64,000 nucleotides of DNA from Granulicella arctica (GTDB taxonomy: Bacteria > Acidobacteriota > Terriglobia > Terriglobales > Acidobacteriaceae): NCBI RefSeq assembly GCF_025685605.1, contig NZ_JAGTUT010000001.1:1550001-1614000 (forward strand), given 5' to 3'. Positions 27,089-35,630 of this stretch are shown here, piece after piece. How positions within the stretch are numbered: the first letter of the stretch is position 1; each line of letters opens with the position of its first letter. The notes under the pieces are model-generated. The model saw only the letters and a program-made list of their open reading frames with translations. It was not told the DNA's origin and searched no databases. The translations under genes and the position numbers were made by a program.

Positions 27089-28176
27089 CGCTGCTTCTCC
27101 TGGTAGCGGAAGCCGTAGCGGCCGATGCGGAGGATAGATCCTGACTGGAGGACGTGGGTTCCGCGGATGGGGCTGCCACCGACGTAGACCGTTCCGGTAG
27201 GGACGACGTGGATGCGGGAGCCCTTAAGGAGCAGGGTGGCGTGCGCAGGGAGGATCTCGGCGTCTTTGAAGAGGTAGATGTCGGCCTGCTGGTTCGAGCC
27301 GAGGGTGGTGACGGGCTTATAGAGGATGAATTGTTTTCCGGCCAGCGGGCCTGCGGTGACGTAGAGCCAACGATCTTTAAGGGCGGACTCGACAAGGCCC
27401 ATGGCGATGCCGGTTGCCATGCCGAGAAGGGCGAAGCCGATGGCTCGGCTGGGGGCAGCGCTGTGGGCGGCTCCATGGGCGCTATGACGTTCCATGAGGA
27501 AGGCGATGGGATCGAAGATGGCTCCGCCGAGGAGGGCTCCAAGTGCGCCGCCGAGGGCGCCGTAGCCTGCTTTGCGCCCGGACTTGCCGATGATGCCGTA
27601 GACGAGGCCACCGGCTGCTCCGAAGGCCATCCACGCGATGCCGCGCACGAGCCAAACGGCGGGGTTGTGGAAGGACTGCACTCCTGCGGCTCCGAGAATG
27701 CCGAGGCCGATGTTGTAGATAAGGTTGGCAATGAAATCGAAGATGAAGCCGAAGACGATGCCGAGCGGAAGGGCGATCGCAACGCGGATGAGGCCCTTGC
27801 GAGCGGAGCGTTCGACTAAGCTTTCGGCGATGCCGAAGGCGACACACATGAGGGCGACGATCAGCGGGAGGAGCCAGATGTTGCCCCATGTTTTGGCACC
27901 GGTGCCGTTGTCTACGAACGCATGCTCGCAGATGCCCCAGCCGGCGAGTGCTCCAAGGAGGCCTGCGCTGCCGAGATAGAGCCAGCCCTGGAGCCAGATG
28001 CTGGGCTTCTCTGCGGGCAGCGTTGGGTCGTCCGGCATGTCGTTGATGGTGCCGTAGATGCTTGTGCCGGAGGTGGAGGTCGTCGCGATTGCGGCCGGGC
28101 TTGGGAGAGTGATGGCCTCAAGATCGTCGAGGGTGATCTTGATCGTGTTGGGATCGGGCTGTGGAGATTCGCTCAT
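27085..28176 (-). CDS. Multi-span membrane protein with C-terminal FHA domain
   Basis: A 363-residue protein. An acidic, Thr/Ser-rich N-terminal stretch of about 60 residues may carry phosphothreonines. Then come several glycine-rich membrane helices (LYLGSAGLLGALAGWGI, AGYGALGGALGALLGGAIF, RAIGFALLGMATGIAMGLV). A C-terminal forkhead-associated-like domain spans residues about 275-363, with TTLGSNQQADIYLFKD, PAHATLLLKGSRIHVVP and GSILRIGRYGFRY. FHA domains bind phosphothreonine, so the protein may dock a Ser/Thr-kinase signal to the conjugation machinery; no kinase gene is nearby. It overlaps both neighbours by ATGA, which implies coupled translation. Confidence 0.85.
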   Translation of the reverse strand: MSESPQPDPNTIKITLDDLEAITLPSPAAIATTSTSGTSIYGTINDMPDDPTLPAEKPSIWLQGWLYLGSAGLLGALAGWGICEHAFVDNGTGAKTWGNIWLLPLIVALMCVAFGIAESLVERSARKGLIRVAIALPLGIVFGFIFDFIANLIYNIGLGILGAAGVQSFHNPAVWLVRGIAWMAFGAAGGLVYGIIGKSGRKAGYGALGGALGALLGGAIFDPIAFLMERHSAHGAAHSAAPSRAIGFALLGMATGIAMGLVESALKDRWLYVTAGPLAGKQFILYKPVTTLGSNQQADIYLFKDAEILPAHATLLLKGSRIHVVPTGTVYVGGSPIRGTHVLQSGSILRIGRYGFRYQEKQR

Positions 28177-29096
28177 TTCTTCTCCCTGGGAGTGTCTTGA
28201 GGCGATGGCGCGGGTGTCATAGGGGCAGGCTGAGGCTGCTGCGGGAATGGGTTATCGGTTGGCGCGGGCTGCGCGGCCTTGAGCGCCTCGGGATCAATCG
28301 GCGTGAGCTTGCCGGAGTGAAGGTCGAGTGTAAGGTAGCGCTGCGTCCGAGGGTCGATGTAGACGGCGTCGCCTGTCTTCGGGTCGTGGATCAAGGGCTG
28401 TCCCGTCATAGGATTCATGGGCAGGATAAGTGGATAGATCGCCGGAAAGAGGATATGCGAGACCGTGAAGCCGACGAGCAGGGCGGCGGCGAGCGCGGAG
28501 ATCGAGGCAGTCCAGCGGAGCCAGCGCGGCGGATGGCCGATGCGCATTCTGCTCTTCTTTGTGGGAGTCTCGTCGGGGTCGGCGTCCTGCAGGTCGGGGT
28601 CGCTGGACGAGGTCAGTTCGCGGCTTTCGGAGACGTTGGCGGGCGGTTGGCTGTCAGTGATGGTGAGCGCGGTGAGGCGGGCGATACTGCCGTTGATCCA
28701 GCCGAAGCAGCCCTCCTCGTCGGTGTGCGGATCGAAGACCCAGGCGACCTGATTGGGTGCGGAGAAGAAGTTTTCCTGGATGAAGGTGTCGTGCTCGGAG
28801 AGGAAGACGCCAAAGCCCGGGTGCGAGTGGTACCAACCGACGATGCGGGCTTCGGGGTAGTCGGCATCCTTGACCTTGTAGATGTGCTCCCAGGCATCCT
28901 GCGTAAACGTGACGTGGGTGCCAGCTTGCGTGGCGTTGACAGCGGCTATGGCAGCGAAGATGGTGGTGTCGGTTTCCGAGCCGGGCAGGAGGTCGCCGAT
29001 GAGGACGCCGCAGACCTCGGTGGTCATGCTGGAGCGGGCGTGCTGACGGATCTGGCGGGTGACTTCGGCGCTGATCTGGACGGCTGGGGTGGTCAT
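28173..29096 (-). CDS. JAMM/MPN+ isopeptidase with single membrane span
   Basis: A 307-residue protein with an N-terminal JAB1/MPN+ metallopeptidase domain. All JAMM residues are present: E27 (TEVCGVLIG) and the H-x-H-x7-S-x2-D set H90, H92, S100, D103 (GWYHSHPGFGVFLSEHD). A basic stretch precedes one hydrophobic helix (about residues 200-225), then a polar tail. By the positive-inside rule the protease domain faces the cytoplasm. It should remove or recycle the ubiquitin-like protein from targets. It overlaps both the E1 gene and the FHA gene by 4 nt. Confidence 0.9.
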   Translation of the reverse strand: MTTPAVQISAEVTRQIRQHARSSMTTEVCGVLIGDLLPGSETDTTIFAAIAAVNATQAGTHVTFTQDAWEHIYKVKDADYPEARIVGWYHSHPGFGVFLSEHDTFIQENFFSAPNQVAWVFDPHTDEEGCFGWINGSIARLTALTITDSQPPANVSESRELTSSSDPDLQDADPDETPTKKSRMRIGHPPRWLRWTASISALAAALLVGFTVSHILFPAIYPLILPMNPMTGQPLIHDPKTGDAVYIDPRTQRYLTLDLHSGKLTPIDPEALKAAQPAPTDNPFPQQPQPAPMTPAPSPQDTPREKK

Positions 29097-30298
29097 GCGG
29101 CCTCCGCGTTCTGGCCGAGAACTGATGAGGCGTCTCCGGCGATGAGGTAGGCGATCTCGTCGTCTCGACCTTCTTCGGTGGAGCGGGCGGTGAAGATGTC
29201 GTAGAGGGGCAGGCCCAGCTGGTTGAGGGTCAGGTCGGCGAGTTCGGACTGGCCTTGGAAGCCGGAGAGAGTCTGGACGATGCGAGGCGTGTTGTCGATG
29301 GGGCAGCGACCCTGCTGGTAGGTGAGCGAGCCTACGGGTTTGAAGACGGACTCTTCGGCGTGGCAGTGCGGGCAGACGAGCTTGTGGATGATCTCGCGGC
29401 TGAAGTCGATGGCGGCTTCGGTAGTGTTGAGGTCGTGCTGGGCGATGCTAAGGAGTTGACTCAGCGTTAGCTCTGAGGACTCTTGCTTGAGCTTGATGAG
29501 GCGGTCGAAGGTGTAGTGGCTCTGACAGTCGGGGCTCTCGGTGTAGTCGACCTTGTAGGAGCTGTGGTTGAGGCCTTCGAAGACGAATCCCTGCCCGGCT
29601 AGTGTCGGTAGGGCATGGACGAGTTTGAGGGCTTCCTGGGTCTGGATGCCCGCGATGATGGAGGAAATAGTAGGGGTGGTTGGGACTTTACCTGCGGTGT
29701 CGGCCTCGTGAAGGAGCAGGTTGCAGGACATGCGCTTTTCGAGGAGTGCCCAATCGGTGGCGCCGAGGGTGCACTCGTAGCACGGAGGCTGGCCGGGAAG
29801 GAAGACGCGGGCTACGCCGTTGATGCCTTCGATGGCGCCATCGATCCACGGGCGATTGACCTTCCAGGCGGCGCGGTTGATGAAGAGGCGGGCTTCGCGG
29901 TTGTCGAGGCCGGCGAGGATGAGGTCGCTCCAGAGGAAGACGCCGAGGCCGAGGGTGTGGAGGATGTTCGCGACGATGGGGGTGACAGCGGCTTCGGGGA
30001 GGAGCTTCTCGTAGGCTGCGGCTACGACGTCGGCTTTGAAGTGGCCGATAGACTCGTTTGAGAAGAGGATGGCGCGGGAGAGGTTGGTGACTTCGATCCT
30101 GTCAAGGTCGGTGACTACGATGTGCTGGAAGCCGAGGAGTGCCAGATTTTTCAGGATCTCGTTGCCGAGGGCTCCTGCACCGATGACGAGGATGCGGGCG
30201 GTGCGAATTTTCTCCTGATCCCACCAGGGGATGAGGCGGAAGCGGCTATAGCGGTCTTCTTCGAGGTCTGCGCCGATGTGGATGGTCTCGGTGGTCAT
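29093..30298 (-). CDS. E1-like activating enzyme (ThiF/MoeB family)
   Basis: A 401-residue ThiF-fold enzyme. The nucleotide-binding loop GAGALGNEILKNLALLGF begins at residue 40, followed by the acidic strand TDLDRIEVTNLSR typical of E1s. Two CxxC pairs, C173/C176 (PPCYECTL) and C309/C312 (VCPHC), probably bind zinc. C192 (KRMSCNLL) sits where E1s carry the catalytic cysteine. The enzyme would adenylate the C-terminal glycine of the ubiquitin-like protein and load it for the E2. The length exceeds plain ThiF by about 150 residues because of a C-terminal extension. Confidence 0.9.
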   Translation of the reverse strand: MTTETIHIGADLEEDRYSRFRLIPWWDQEKIRTARILVIGAGALGNEILKNLALLGFQHIVVTDLDRIEVTNLSRAILFSNESIGHFKADVVAAAYEKLLPEAAVTPIVANILHTLGLGVFLWSDLILAGLDNREARLFINRAAWKVNRPWIDGAIEGINGVARVFLPGQPPCYECTLGATDWALLEKRMSCNLLLHEADTAGKVPTTPTISSIIAGIQTQEALKLVHALPTLAGQGFVFEGLNHSSYKVDYTESPDCQSHYTFDRLIKLKQESSELTLSQLLSIAQHDLNTTEAAIDFSREIIHKLVCPHCHAEESVFKPVGSLTYQQGRCPIDNTPRIVQTLSGFQGQSELADLTLNQLGLPLYDIFTARSTEEGRDDEIAYLIAGDASSVLGQNAEAA

Positions 30299-30330
30299 GC
30301 GTCCTCTGTAGTGGCGGTGGAGAAGCAGAT

Positions 30331-30355
30331 TCCTCCGCTTCGCTGCGGAATGACA
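30331..30355. repeat. REP-like element inside the ubiquitin-like operon
   Basis: A 25-nt element (TCCTCCGCTTCGCT... ending GGAATGACA) in the 73-nt gap between the ubiquitin-like gene and the E1 gene. It contains a small stem TCCGC/GCGGA and resembles the copy at 21108-21132. Confidence 0.45.
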
Positions 30356-30371
30356 ACAAGAAGGCAGGATG

Positions 30372-30641
30372 CTAGCCGGCAGTGATCTCGGGCTGGAGGC
30401 GGAGGATGTCGCCGTCTTTGACGCCTGCGTCAGCGAGGGTCTGGGTGTCCTGAATCTGACGGCCGGAGTTCTTGTGGTGGAACTTGTAGCTGAGGGGTGC
30501 GCCGTCGGGACCGTTCATGGGCAGGGCGAGCTTCTGGACGAGGACAGCGACGATCTTGTTGCAGGGAGCGTCGTCGGGTAGCTCGGCGGGGACGCGCTTG
30601 TTTTCAGTGGAGTCGTAGACGGTGACGTTGAGGGTGGCCAT
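30372..30641 (-). CDS. Ubiquitin-like protein, YukD/EsaB type
   Basis: An 89-residue single-domain protein with a predicted beta-grasp fold (LNVTVYDS at the first strand, YKFHHKNSGRQIQDTQTLAD in the middle, GVKDGDILRLQPE near the end, the YukD/EsaB-like signature). It ends in a single exposed glycine (EITAG), as needed for E1 adenylation, with no residues beyond it. It is therefore the probable modifier conjugated by the neighbouring E1 and E2. The start was placed at this ATG because the upstream extension is out of character and overlaps the protease gene. It sits 13 nt after the protease gene. Confidence 0.88.
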   Translation of the reverse strand: MATLNVTVYDSTENKRVPAELPDDAPCNKIVAVLVQKLALPMNGPDGAPLSYKFHHKNSGRQIQDTQTLADAGVKDGDILRLQPEITAG

Positions 30642-30654
30642 GGTTTCTCTCTGA

Positions 30655-31731
30655 CTACTTCGTGGAGTGAAGGGCGTTGATGTAGCTCTGGAGGCGGTCG
30701 CGACCGCCCGCGGCGAAGTGCCAGACGTCGGGTGTGAGGAGTGCGGCGGGCTTGACGGCAAAGCTGAGATTTTCGGCGTTGGCGTCCTGGTTGCGGTCGA
30801 ACTTGGAGCTGACGATACCGGCGAGGTTGCCGTGATCGTCGTAGACCGGGCCGCCGCTGTTGCCGGGGCTGACGGCGGCGGAGATCTGAATCGCCTGATC
30901 GCGGAAGCCGGAGACGATGCCGGTGCTCAGGGTGTATTTCAGGCCTTCGGGATGGCCGATGACGAAGACGGCGGCTCCGTCGCTGATGGCGGTGAGGGGT
31001 TGGGTAAAGGCGAGGGTGCCGGTATGGCGGGGCAGCCAGAGGAGCGCTAGGTCGAGCTGGTCGGCGGTGGCGATGATGTCGGCGGTGCCCCAGGTGCCTT
31101 CCTGGGTGGAGAGGAGGACGTGCGAGGCCTTAGCGCCGAAGCGGCCTAGTGGAAGCTGCGCTACGTGCTTGGCGGTGACGAAGAGGTAGCCATCCTTATC
31201 GGCGTGGAGGAGCTCGCCCGCGCCGAAGGTGTTGGAGGGGGCGTCGGTCTGGGCGTGGCTCCAAAGGCGGGTGGCAGACGGTGAGACGACGATGACGAGG
31301 GGCTTGAGCTTAGCGGAGGCTTCGACGCTAGTGAGGGCGGTGGGCGTGGGGAGCGTGGGGAAGCTGGCGCGCTCGTCGAGGTCGGCGAGACCGGAGCCGG
31401 TGATGATGGGGGCGGGCGCGATGTAGAAGGCGATGGTTCCGACGAGCAGCATGAACAGGCCGCTGACGATCAGGAGGGTGGCAAGAAAGCCGGTCCAAGC
31501 GAACTTGATGCGCGGGGTCTCCGCACGGAAGGCGATGCGGAGAATGACGGTGACGATGCAGAGCAGAGGGAAGCAGAGCGCGACGAGGGACAGGCCGATG
31601 CGGGCCCACCACGGTATGGCCGGGGTGAGCTTTGCGGGCGGCGGCGTGTTGCTGGGCGAGGTGCTGGTGAGTAAGGCTTCGGGTATCTGGCTGACCTCGT
31701 ACCCGCTGACGATCACCTTCTGGGTCGACAT
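30655..31731 (-). CDS. Membrane-anchored trypsin-like serine protease
   Basis: A protein of 358 residues, first gene of the operon. Two membrane helices (about 43-64 and 81-104) are followed by a trypsin/DegP-fold protease domain with triad H189 (FVTAKHVAQ), D228 (DQLDLALLWL) and S292 (SPGNSGGPVYDD). No PDZ domain follows. The loop between the helices carries four basic residues, so the positive-inside rule places the protease domain in the periplasm. The start is the ATG giving MSTQK; an upstream ATG at 31854 is unlikely. Its link with ubiquitin-like genes is positional: 13 nt separate it from the modifier gene. Confidence 0.88.
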   Translation of the reverse strand: MSTQKVIVSGYEVSQIPEALLTSTSPSNTPPPAKLTPAIPWWARIGLSLVALCFPLLCIVTVILRIAFRAETPRIKFAWTGFLATLLIVSGLFMLLVGTIAFYIAPAPIITGSGLADLDERASFPTLPTPTALTSVEASAKLKPLVIVVSPSATRLWSHAQTDAPSNTFGAGELLHADKDGYLFVTAKHVAQLPLGRFGAKASHVLLSTQEGTWGTADIIATADQLDLALLWLPRHTGTLAFTQPLTAISDGAAVFVIGHPEGLKYTLSTGIVSGFRDQAIQISAAVSPGNSGGPVYDDHGNLAGIVSSKFDRNQDANAENLSFAVKPAALLTPDVWHFAAGGRDRLQSYINALHSTK

Positions 31732-31867
31732 GCTTCCGTGGTCCCTCACACCGGAAAGGTGAATACAGGTGGTTATAGTGGAATGACGGTTGGGGTGCAA
31801 GGTTGCGCGGCGCGGCTTCGTTGTAGTTCCGTGACAATCTCGATCACCGTGCAACCGGAGGAGACGA

Positions 31868-31888
31868 ATGGCTTCTCAAACAGGCTAA
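31868..31888 (+). other. Leader micro-ORF (6 codons) overlapping the ackA start
   Basis: An ATG at 31868, five nt after a strong GGAGGAG ribosome site, opens a frame encoding MASQTG. Its stop TAA shares the A of the ackA start (TAATG at 31886-31890). ackA itself has little Shine-Dalgarno sequence, so it may be translated by coupling to this leader. Confidence 0.45.
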
Positions 31889-33081
31889 TGCAGATACTTG
31901 TTCTTAATAGCGGATCGACTTCGATCAAGTTTTCCTTCTTCGATGCTGAAGAGGGGTCTACGCCTGTGTCCGTTTTTGAGGGCGAGGTGAGTGGGATTGG
32001 CGGCTCAGAGGCTAAGTTTTCGTTTCGTGACGCGGATGGCCACGACCTTGCGCCGCCGGGAGCGAAGGCGCGGATCGGGTCGCTTGAGGAGGCGGTTGAG
32101 TTTGTGGGGCGCGCCGTGATGGGGCCCGAGGTGCCGAAGATTGAGGCGATCGGGTACCGAGTGGTGCATCCGGGGGCTCGGCTGAAGGGTCATCAGCGGA
32201 TCACGGATGAGGTTTTGAAGGAGCTGCGGGCGGCTGCGGAGTTTGCGCCGCTCCATGATCCGGCAGTGGTAAAGCTGATCGAGACGATGCAGGCGAAGTT
32301 TCCGGCTATTGCGCACTACGCGTGTTTTGATACGGTCTTCCACGAGACGATGCCTGCGGAGGCGAGCACCTATCCGCTGCCTGCTGAGTATGCGGGCAAG
32401 GGTGTGCGGCGGTATGGATTTCATGGGCTGTCGTGCGAGTCGATTGTGGTGCAGCTTCGCGAGGCGGGAGGAGACTTTCCCAAGCGGCTGGTAATCGCTC
32501 ACCTTGGGGGCGGTTGCAGTGTGACAGCGGTGCTCGAGGGCAAATCGATTGACACGTCGATGGGGCTGACGCCGACGGGCGGGATTGTGATGGCGACGCG
32601 GCCGGGAGACCTTGACCCGGGGCTGATGATGTACCTCCTGCGGCACCATGATGGCGATGTCGACGCTGTTGAGAAGATGTTGAACCACTCGTCGGGGTTG
32701 GCGGCGTTTACGCCTGCTGGCAGCGGCGATATGCGGGCGTTACGGGCTGCGGCGGATCGCGGGGCGGAGCGGGCCGGGCTGGCGGTAAAGGTATTTACCC
32801 GCAGTGTAACCAAGGCGATCGGGAGCTACCTGGCGCTGATGGGCGGGCTGGATGCAGTGGTGTTCGCTGGCGGCATTGGGGAGCATGATGCGGCGTCGCG
32901 GCAGGAGATTCTTGATGGGCTGCAGACTCTTGGCATCCAACTGGATACATCCCGTAATCAGGAAAAGAAGTCGGGCCTGCGCAGCATCAGCGCAGAGGGA
33001 TCGCCGGTCGCGATTAGCGTCGTTCCGGCTGAGGAAGATCGGATGATTGCAACCCACGTGGCGGCGATGTCCAGGGTGTAA
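31888..33081 (+). CDS. ackA: Acetate kinase
   Basis: A 397-residue acetate kinase of the ASKHA fold, the usual length. Family signatures are the N-terminal ILVLNSGSTSIKFSFF, ARYGFHGLS-type RRYGFHGLSCES, the phosphate loop HLGGGCSVTAV, DTSMGLTPTGGI and FAGGIGEHDAASR. It makes ATP and acetate from acetyl phosphate and ADP. The ATG at 31888 is chosen because it starts the conserved first strand; the open frame extends upstream without homology. It lies 69 nt before phosphoketolase, whose product acetyl phosphate is its substrate, so the two genes form a phosphoketolase-acetate kinase unit. Confidence 0.96.
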   Translation: MQILVLNSGSTSIKFSFFDAEEGSTPVSVFEGEVSGIGGSEAKFSFRDADGHDLAPPGAKARIGSLEEAVEFVGRAVMGPEVPKIEAIGYRVVHPGARLKGHQRITDEVLKELRAAAEFAPLHDPAVVKLIETMQAKFPAIAHYACFDTVFHETMPAEASTYPLPAEYAGKGVRRYGFHGLSCESIVVQLREAGGDFPKRLVIAHLGGGCSVTAVLEGKSIDTSMGLTPTGGIVMATRPGDLDPGLMMYLLRHHDGDVDAVEKMLNHSSGLAAFTPAGSGDMRALRAAADRGAERAGLAVKVFTRSVTKAIGSYLALMGGLDAVVFAGGIGEHDAASRQEILDGLQTLGIQLDTSRNQEKKSGLRSISAEGSPVAISVVPAEEDRMIATHVAAMSRV

Positions 33082-33150
33082 GTGACGGGCGTCACGCTGC
33101 ATTTTCATGCGCACGGACTAGAGTCTTTTGTACAAAGGAGTTTCATCCCT

Positions 33151-35562
33151 ATGAGCACGACCGAGCTGACTGCACCTGAGACGACGAAGTCACCGACCCT
33201 TGCGAGCGATGAGCTACGGCGCATCAATGCCTACTGGCGCGCCTGCAATTACTTATGCGCGGGAATGCTTTATCTGCGGGCGAACCCGCTGCTGCGCGAG
33301 CCACTGAAGGTCGAACATATCAAGAATCGGCTGCTGGGGCATTGGGGCTCCGATCCAGGCCAGAGCTTTACGTGGGTTCATCTGAACCGGCTGATCAAGA
33401 AGTACGACCTCGACCTGATCTATCTTTCGGGACCAGGGCATGGAGCCCCGGCTACGCTCTCGAACAGCTATCTTGAGGGCGTGTATTCGGAGGTCTATCC
33501 CGATAAAAGCAGGGACGAGGCGGGGATGCTGAAGTTCTTCAAGCAGTTCTCGTTCCCGGGTGGGATTGGGAGCCACTGCACGCCGGAGACACCGGGATCG
33601 ATCCACGAGGGCGGCGAGTTGGGCTACAGCATCTCGCATGGATTTGGCGCGGCGTTCGATAACCCTGACCTGATCGTGACGGTGGTTGTCGGGGATGGTG
33701 AGGCGGAGACGGGTCCGCTGGCGACGAGCTGGCACTCGAATAAATTTCTTAATCCAATTCGCGATGGCGCGGTGCTGCCGGTGCTGCACCTGAACGGGTA
33801 CAAGATCGCCAATCCGACGATCCTGGCGCGCATCTCGGCGGAGGAATTGGACGACCTTTTCAAGGGCTACGGCTGGAAGCCGTACGTGGTCGAAGGCGAC
33901 GACCCGATGCTGATGCACGAGAAGATGGCAACGGTAATGGAGCAGTGCGTGCTCGAGATCAAGGCGATCCAGAAGCATGCGCGAGAGACGGGCGACTGCA
34001 CACGACCACGTTGGCCGATGATCATTCTGCGCAGCCCGAAGGGGTGGACGGGACCGAAAGAGGTCGATGGGCACAAGGTGGAAGGGTTCTGGCGCGCGCA
34101 CCAAATTCCGATTCTTGACCCGAAGACGAAGGCGAGCGACTTTGCGGCGCTGGAAACGTGGTTGCGTAGCTATAAGGTCGAGGAGTTGTTCGACGAGGCG
34201 GGTACACTACGACCGGAGTTGCAGGAGATGGCCCCGAAGGGGCATCGGCGCATTACAGCTAATCCGCATGCGAATGGCGGGTTGTTGCGCAAGCCGCTTG
34301 ATATGCCGATCTTTCAGGACTATGCAGTTGATGTGAAAGAGCCGGGACAGCTTGAGTTGTCGCCGACCGACGTGCTGGCGCATTTTCTGCGCGATGTGAT
34401 GCGAAAGAATATGACGAGCTTCCGGGTCTTCGGGCCGGATGAGACGGCGTCGAACAAGCTGCAGGAGATCTACAAGGCAAGCAAGAAGACGTGGATGGCG
34501 AAGGAACTGCCGGAGGATCTGGATGGCGGCGAACTCTCTGTCGACGGGCGCGTGATGGAGATGTTGAGCGAGCATACGCTTGAGGGCTGGTTCGAGGGCT
34601 ATGTGCTGACGGGTCGGCACGGATTCTTCTCGTCATACGAGGCATTCGTTCACATCATCGACTCCATGTTCAACCAGCATGCGAAGTGGCTGGAGAAGAG
34701 CAAGCTGGAGCTGCGCTGGCGTGCGCCGATCTCCTCCATCAACCTGCTGATTACATCGCTGGTGTGGCGGCAGGATCATAACGGCTTTACGCACCAGGAC
34801 CCAGGCTTCCTCGACGTGGTGACGAACAAGAGCCCCGAGGTAACGCGCATCTATCTTCCGCCGGATGCGAACTGTCTTCTGAGTGTCGGAGACCATTGCC
34901 TGAAGAGTGAGAACTACGTCAACGTGATCGTGGCAGACAAGGCGGCGCATCTGCAGTACCTCAATATGGAGGACGCTGTCGCGCATTGCACGAAGGGCAT
35001 CGGTATCTGGGACTTCGCAAGCAATGACGATGGGGTTGAGCCGGATGTTGTGATGGCGTGTGCGGGGGATATTCCTACGTCGGAATCACTGGCGGCTACG
35101 GCGATCCTGCGGGAGCATTTCCCGGAGTTGAAGATTCGCTTCGTCAACGTGGTCGATCTCTTTCGGTTGATGCAGGAGCGGGAGCATCCACATGGGCTTT
35201 CGGAGAAGGACTTCGACAGTCTCTTCACCGTTGATAAGCCGGTGATCTTCAACTTTCACGCGTATGCTTCGCTCATCCACAAGCTGACCTATAAGCGGAA
35301 GAATCATGACAACTTCCATGTGCGCGGCTACAAGGAGAAGGGCAATATCAACACGCCGCTGGAGTTGGCGATTCTGAACCAGGTAGATCGGTTTAATCTG
35401 GCGATCGACGTGATTGATCGCGTGCCATGGCTGCAGAAGAAGGGTGCTCATACGAAGGAATGGCTGAAGGACGAGATCAATGCGAGCATTGCGTATGCGC
35501 ATGAGAACGGGATCGATCGGCCGGAGATTCGTGAGTGGAAGTGGCCGGTCGCTAAGGTTTAG
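33151..35562 (+). CDS. xfp: Xylulose-5-phosphate/fructose-6-phosphate phosphoketolase
   Basis: An 803-residue thiamine-diphosphate enzyme of normal length. Signatures: [20 protein letters not shown], the phosphoketolase pattern [20 protein letters not shown], the ThDP/Mg motif [20 protein letters not shown], and [12 protein letters not shown]. It cleaves xylulose-5-P (and often fructose-6-P) with phosphate to acetyl phosphate plus glyceraldehyde-3-P (or erythrose-4-P). The start at 33151 is fixed by AAAGGAG ten nt upstream. Coupled to ackA, it provides a route from pentose phosphates to acetate and ATP. Confidence 0.97.
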   Translation: MSTTELTAPETTKSPTLASDELRRINAYWRACNYLCAGMLYLRANPLLREPLKVEHIKNRLLGHWGSDPGQSFTWVHLNRLIKKYDLDLIYLSGPGHGAPATLSNSYLEGVYSEVYPDKSRDEAGMLKFFKQFSFPGGIGSHCTPETPGSIHEGGELGYSISHGFGAAFDNPDLIVTVVVGDGEAETGPLATSWHSNKFLNPIRDGAVLPVLHLNGYKIANPTILARISAEELDDLFKGYGWKPYVVEGDDPMLMHEKMATVMEQCVLEIKAIQKHARETGDCTRPRWPMIILRSPKGWTGPKEVDGHKVEGFWRAHQIPILDPKTKASDFAALETWLRSYKVEELFDEAGTLRPELQEMAPKGHRRITANPHANGGLLRKPLDMPIFQDYAVDVKEPGQLELSPTDVLAHFLRDVMRKNMTSFRVFGPDETASNKLQEIYKASKKTWMAKELPEDLDGGELSVDGRVMEMLSEHTLEGWFEGYVLTGRHGFFSSYEAFVHIIDSMFNQHAKWLEKSKLELRWRAPISSINLLITSLVWRQDHNGFTHQDPGFLDVVTNKSPEVTRIYLPPDANCLLSVGDHCLKSENYVNVIVADKAAHLQYLNMEDAVAHCTKGIGIWDFASNDDGVEPDVVMACAGDIPTSESLAATAILREHFPELKIRFVNVVDLFRLMQEREHPHGLSEKDFDSLFTVDKPVIFNFHAYASLIHKLTYKRKNHDNFHVRGYKEKGNINTPLELAILNQVDRFNLAIDVIDRVPWLQKKGAHTKEWLKDEINASIAYAHENGIDRPEIREWKWPVAKV

Positions 35563-35576
35563 GTGCTGAGCAACAT

Positions 35577-35607
35577 AAATGGGAGCCGATAGAAGTGGCT
35601 CCCATTT
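35577..35607. terminator. Bidirectional terminator hairpin after xfp
   Basis: AAATGGGAGCC, loop GATAGAAGT, GGCTCCCATTT: a perfect 11-bp stem 14 nt after the xfp stop and 23 nt from the end of the convergent S53 peptidase gene. Confidence 0.9.
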
Positions 35608-35630
35608 ACTTTGTTCCCTGCGGTTGATCG

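Noticed and set aside
26622-27782. Minus-strand open frame of 386 codons overlapping the FHA and RING genes
   Set aside because: Ser/Pro/Arg-rich composition and no domain; it is an alternative frame of the two real genes on the same strand.
28161-29150. Long plus-strand open frame of 329 codons
   Set aside because: It lies opposite the JAMM and E1/FHA ends; the minus-strand frames carry complete family motifs and 4-nt overlaps, and the plus-strand translation has no recognisable domain.
30372-30641. YukD/EsaB-type protein as part of a type VII secretion system
   Set aside because: No EccC/EssC ATPase, WXG100 protein or other type VII component is nearby, while E1, E2 and JAMM genes are.
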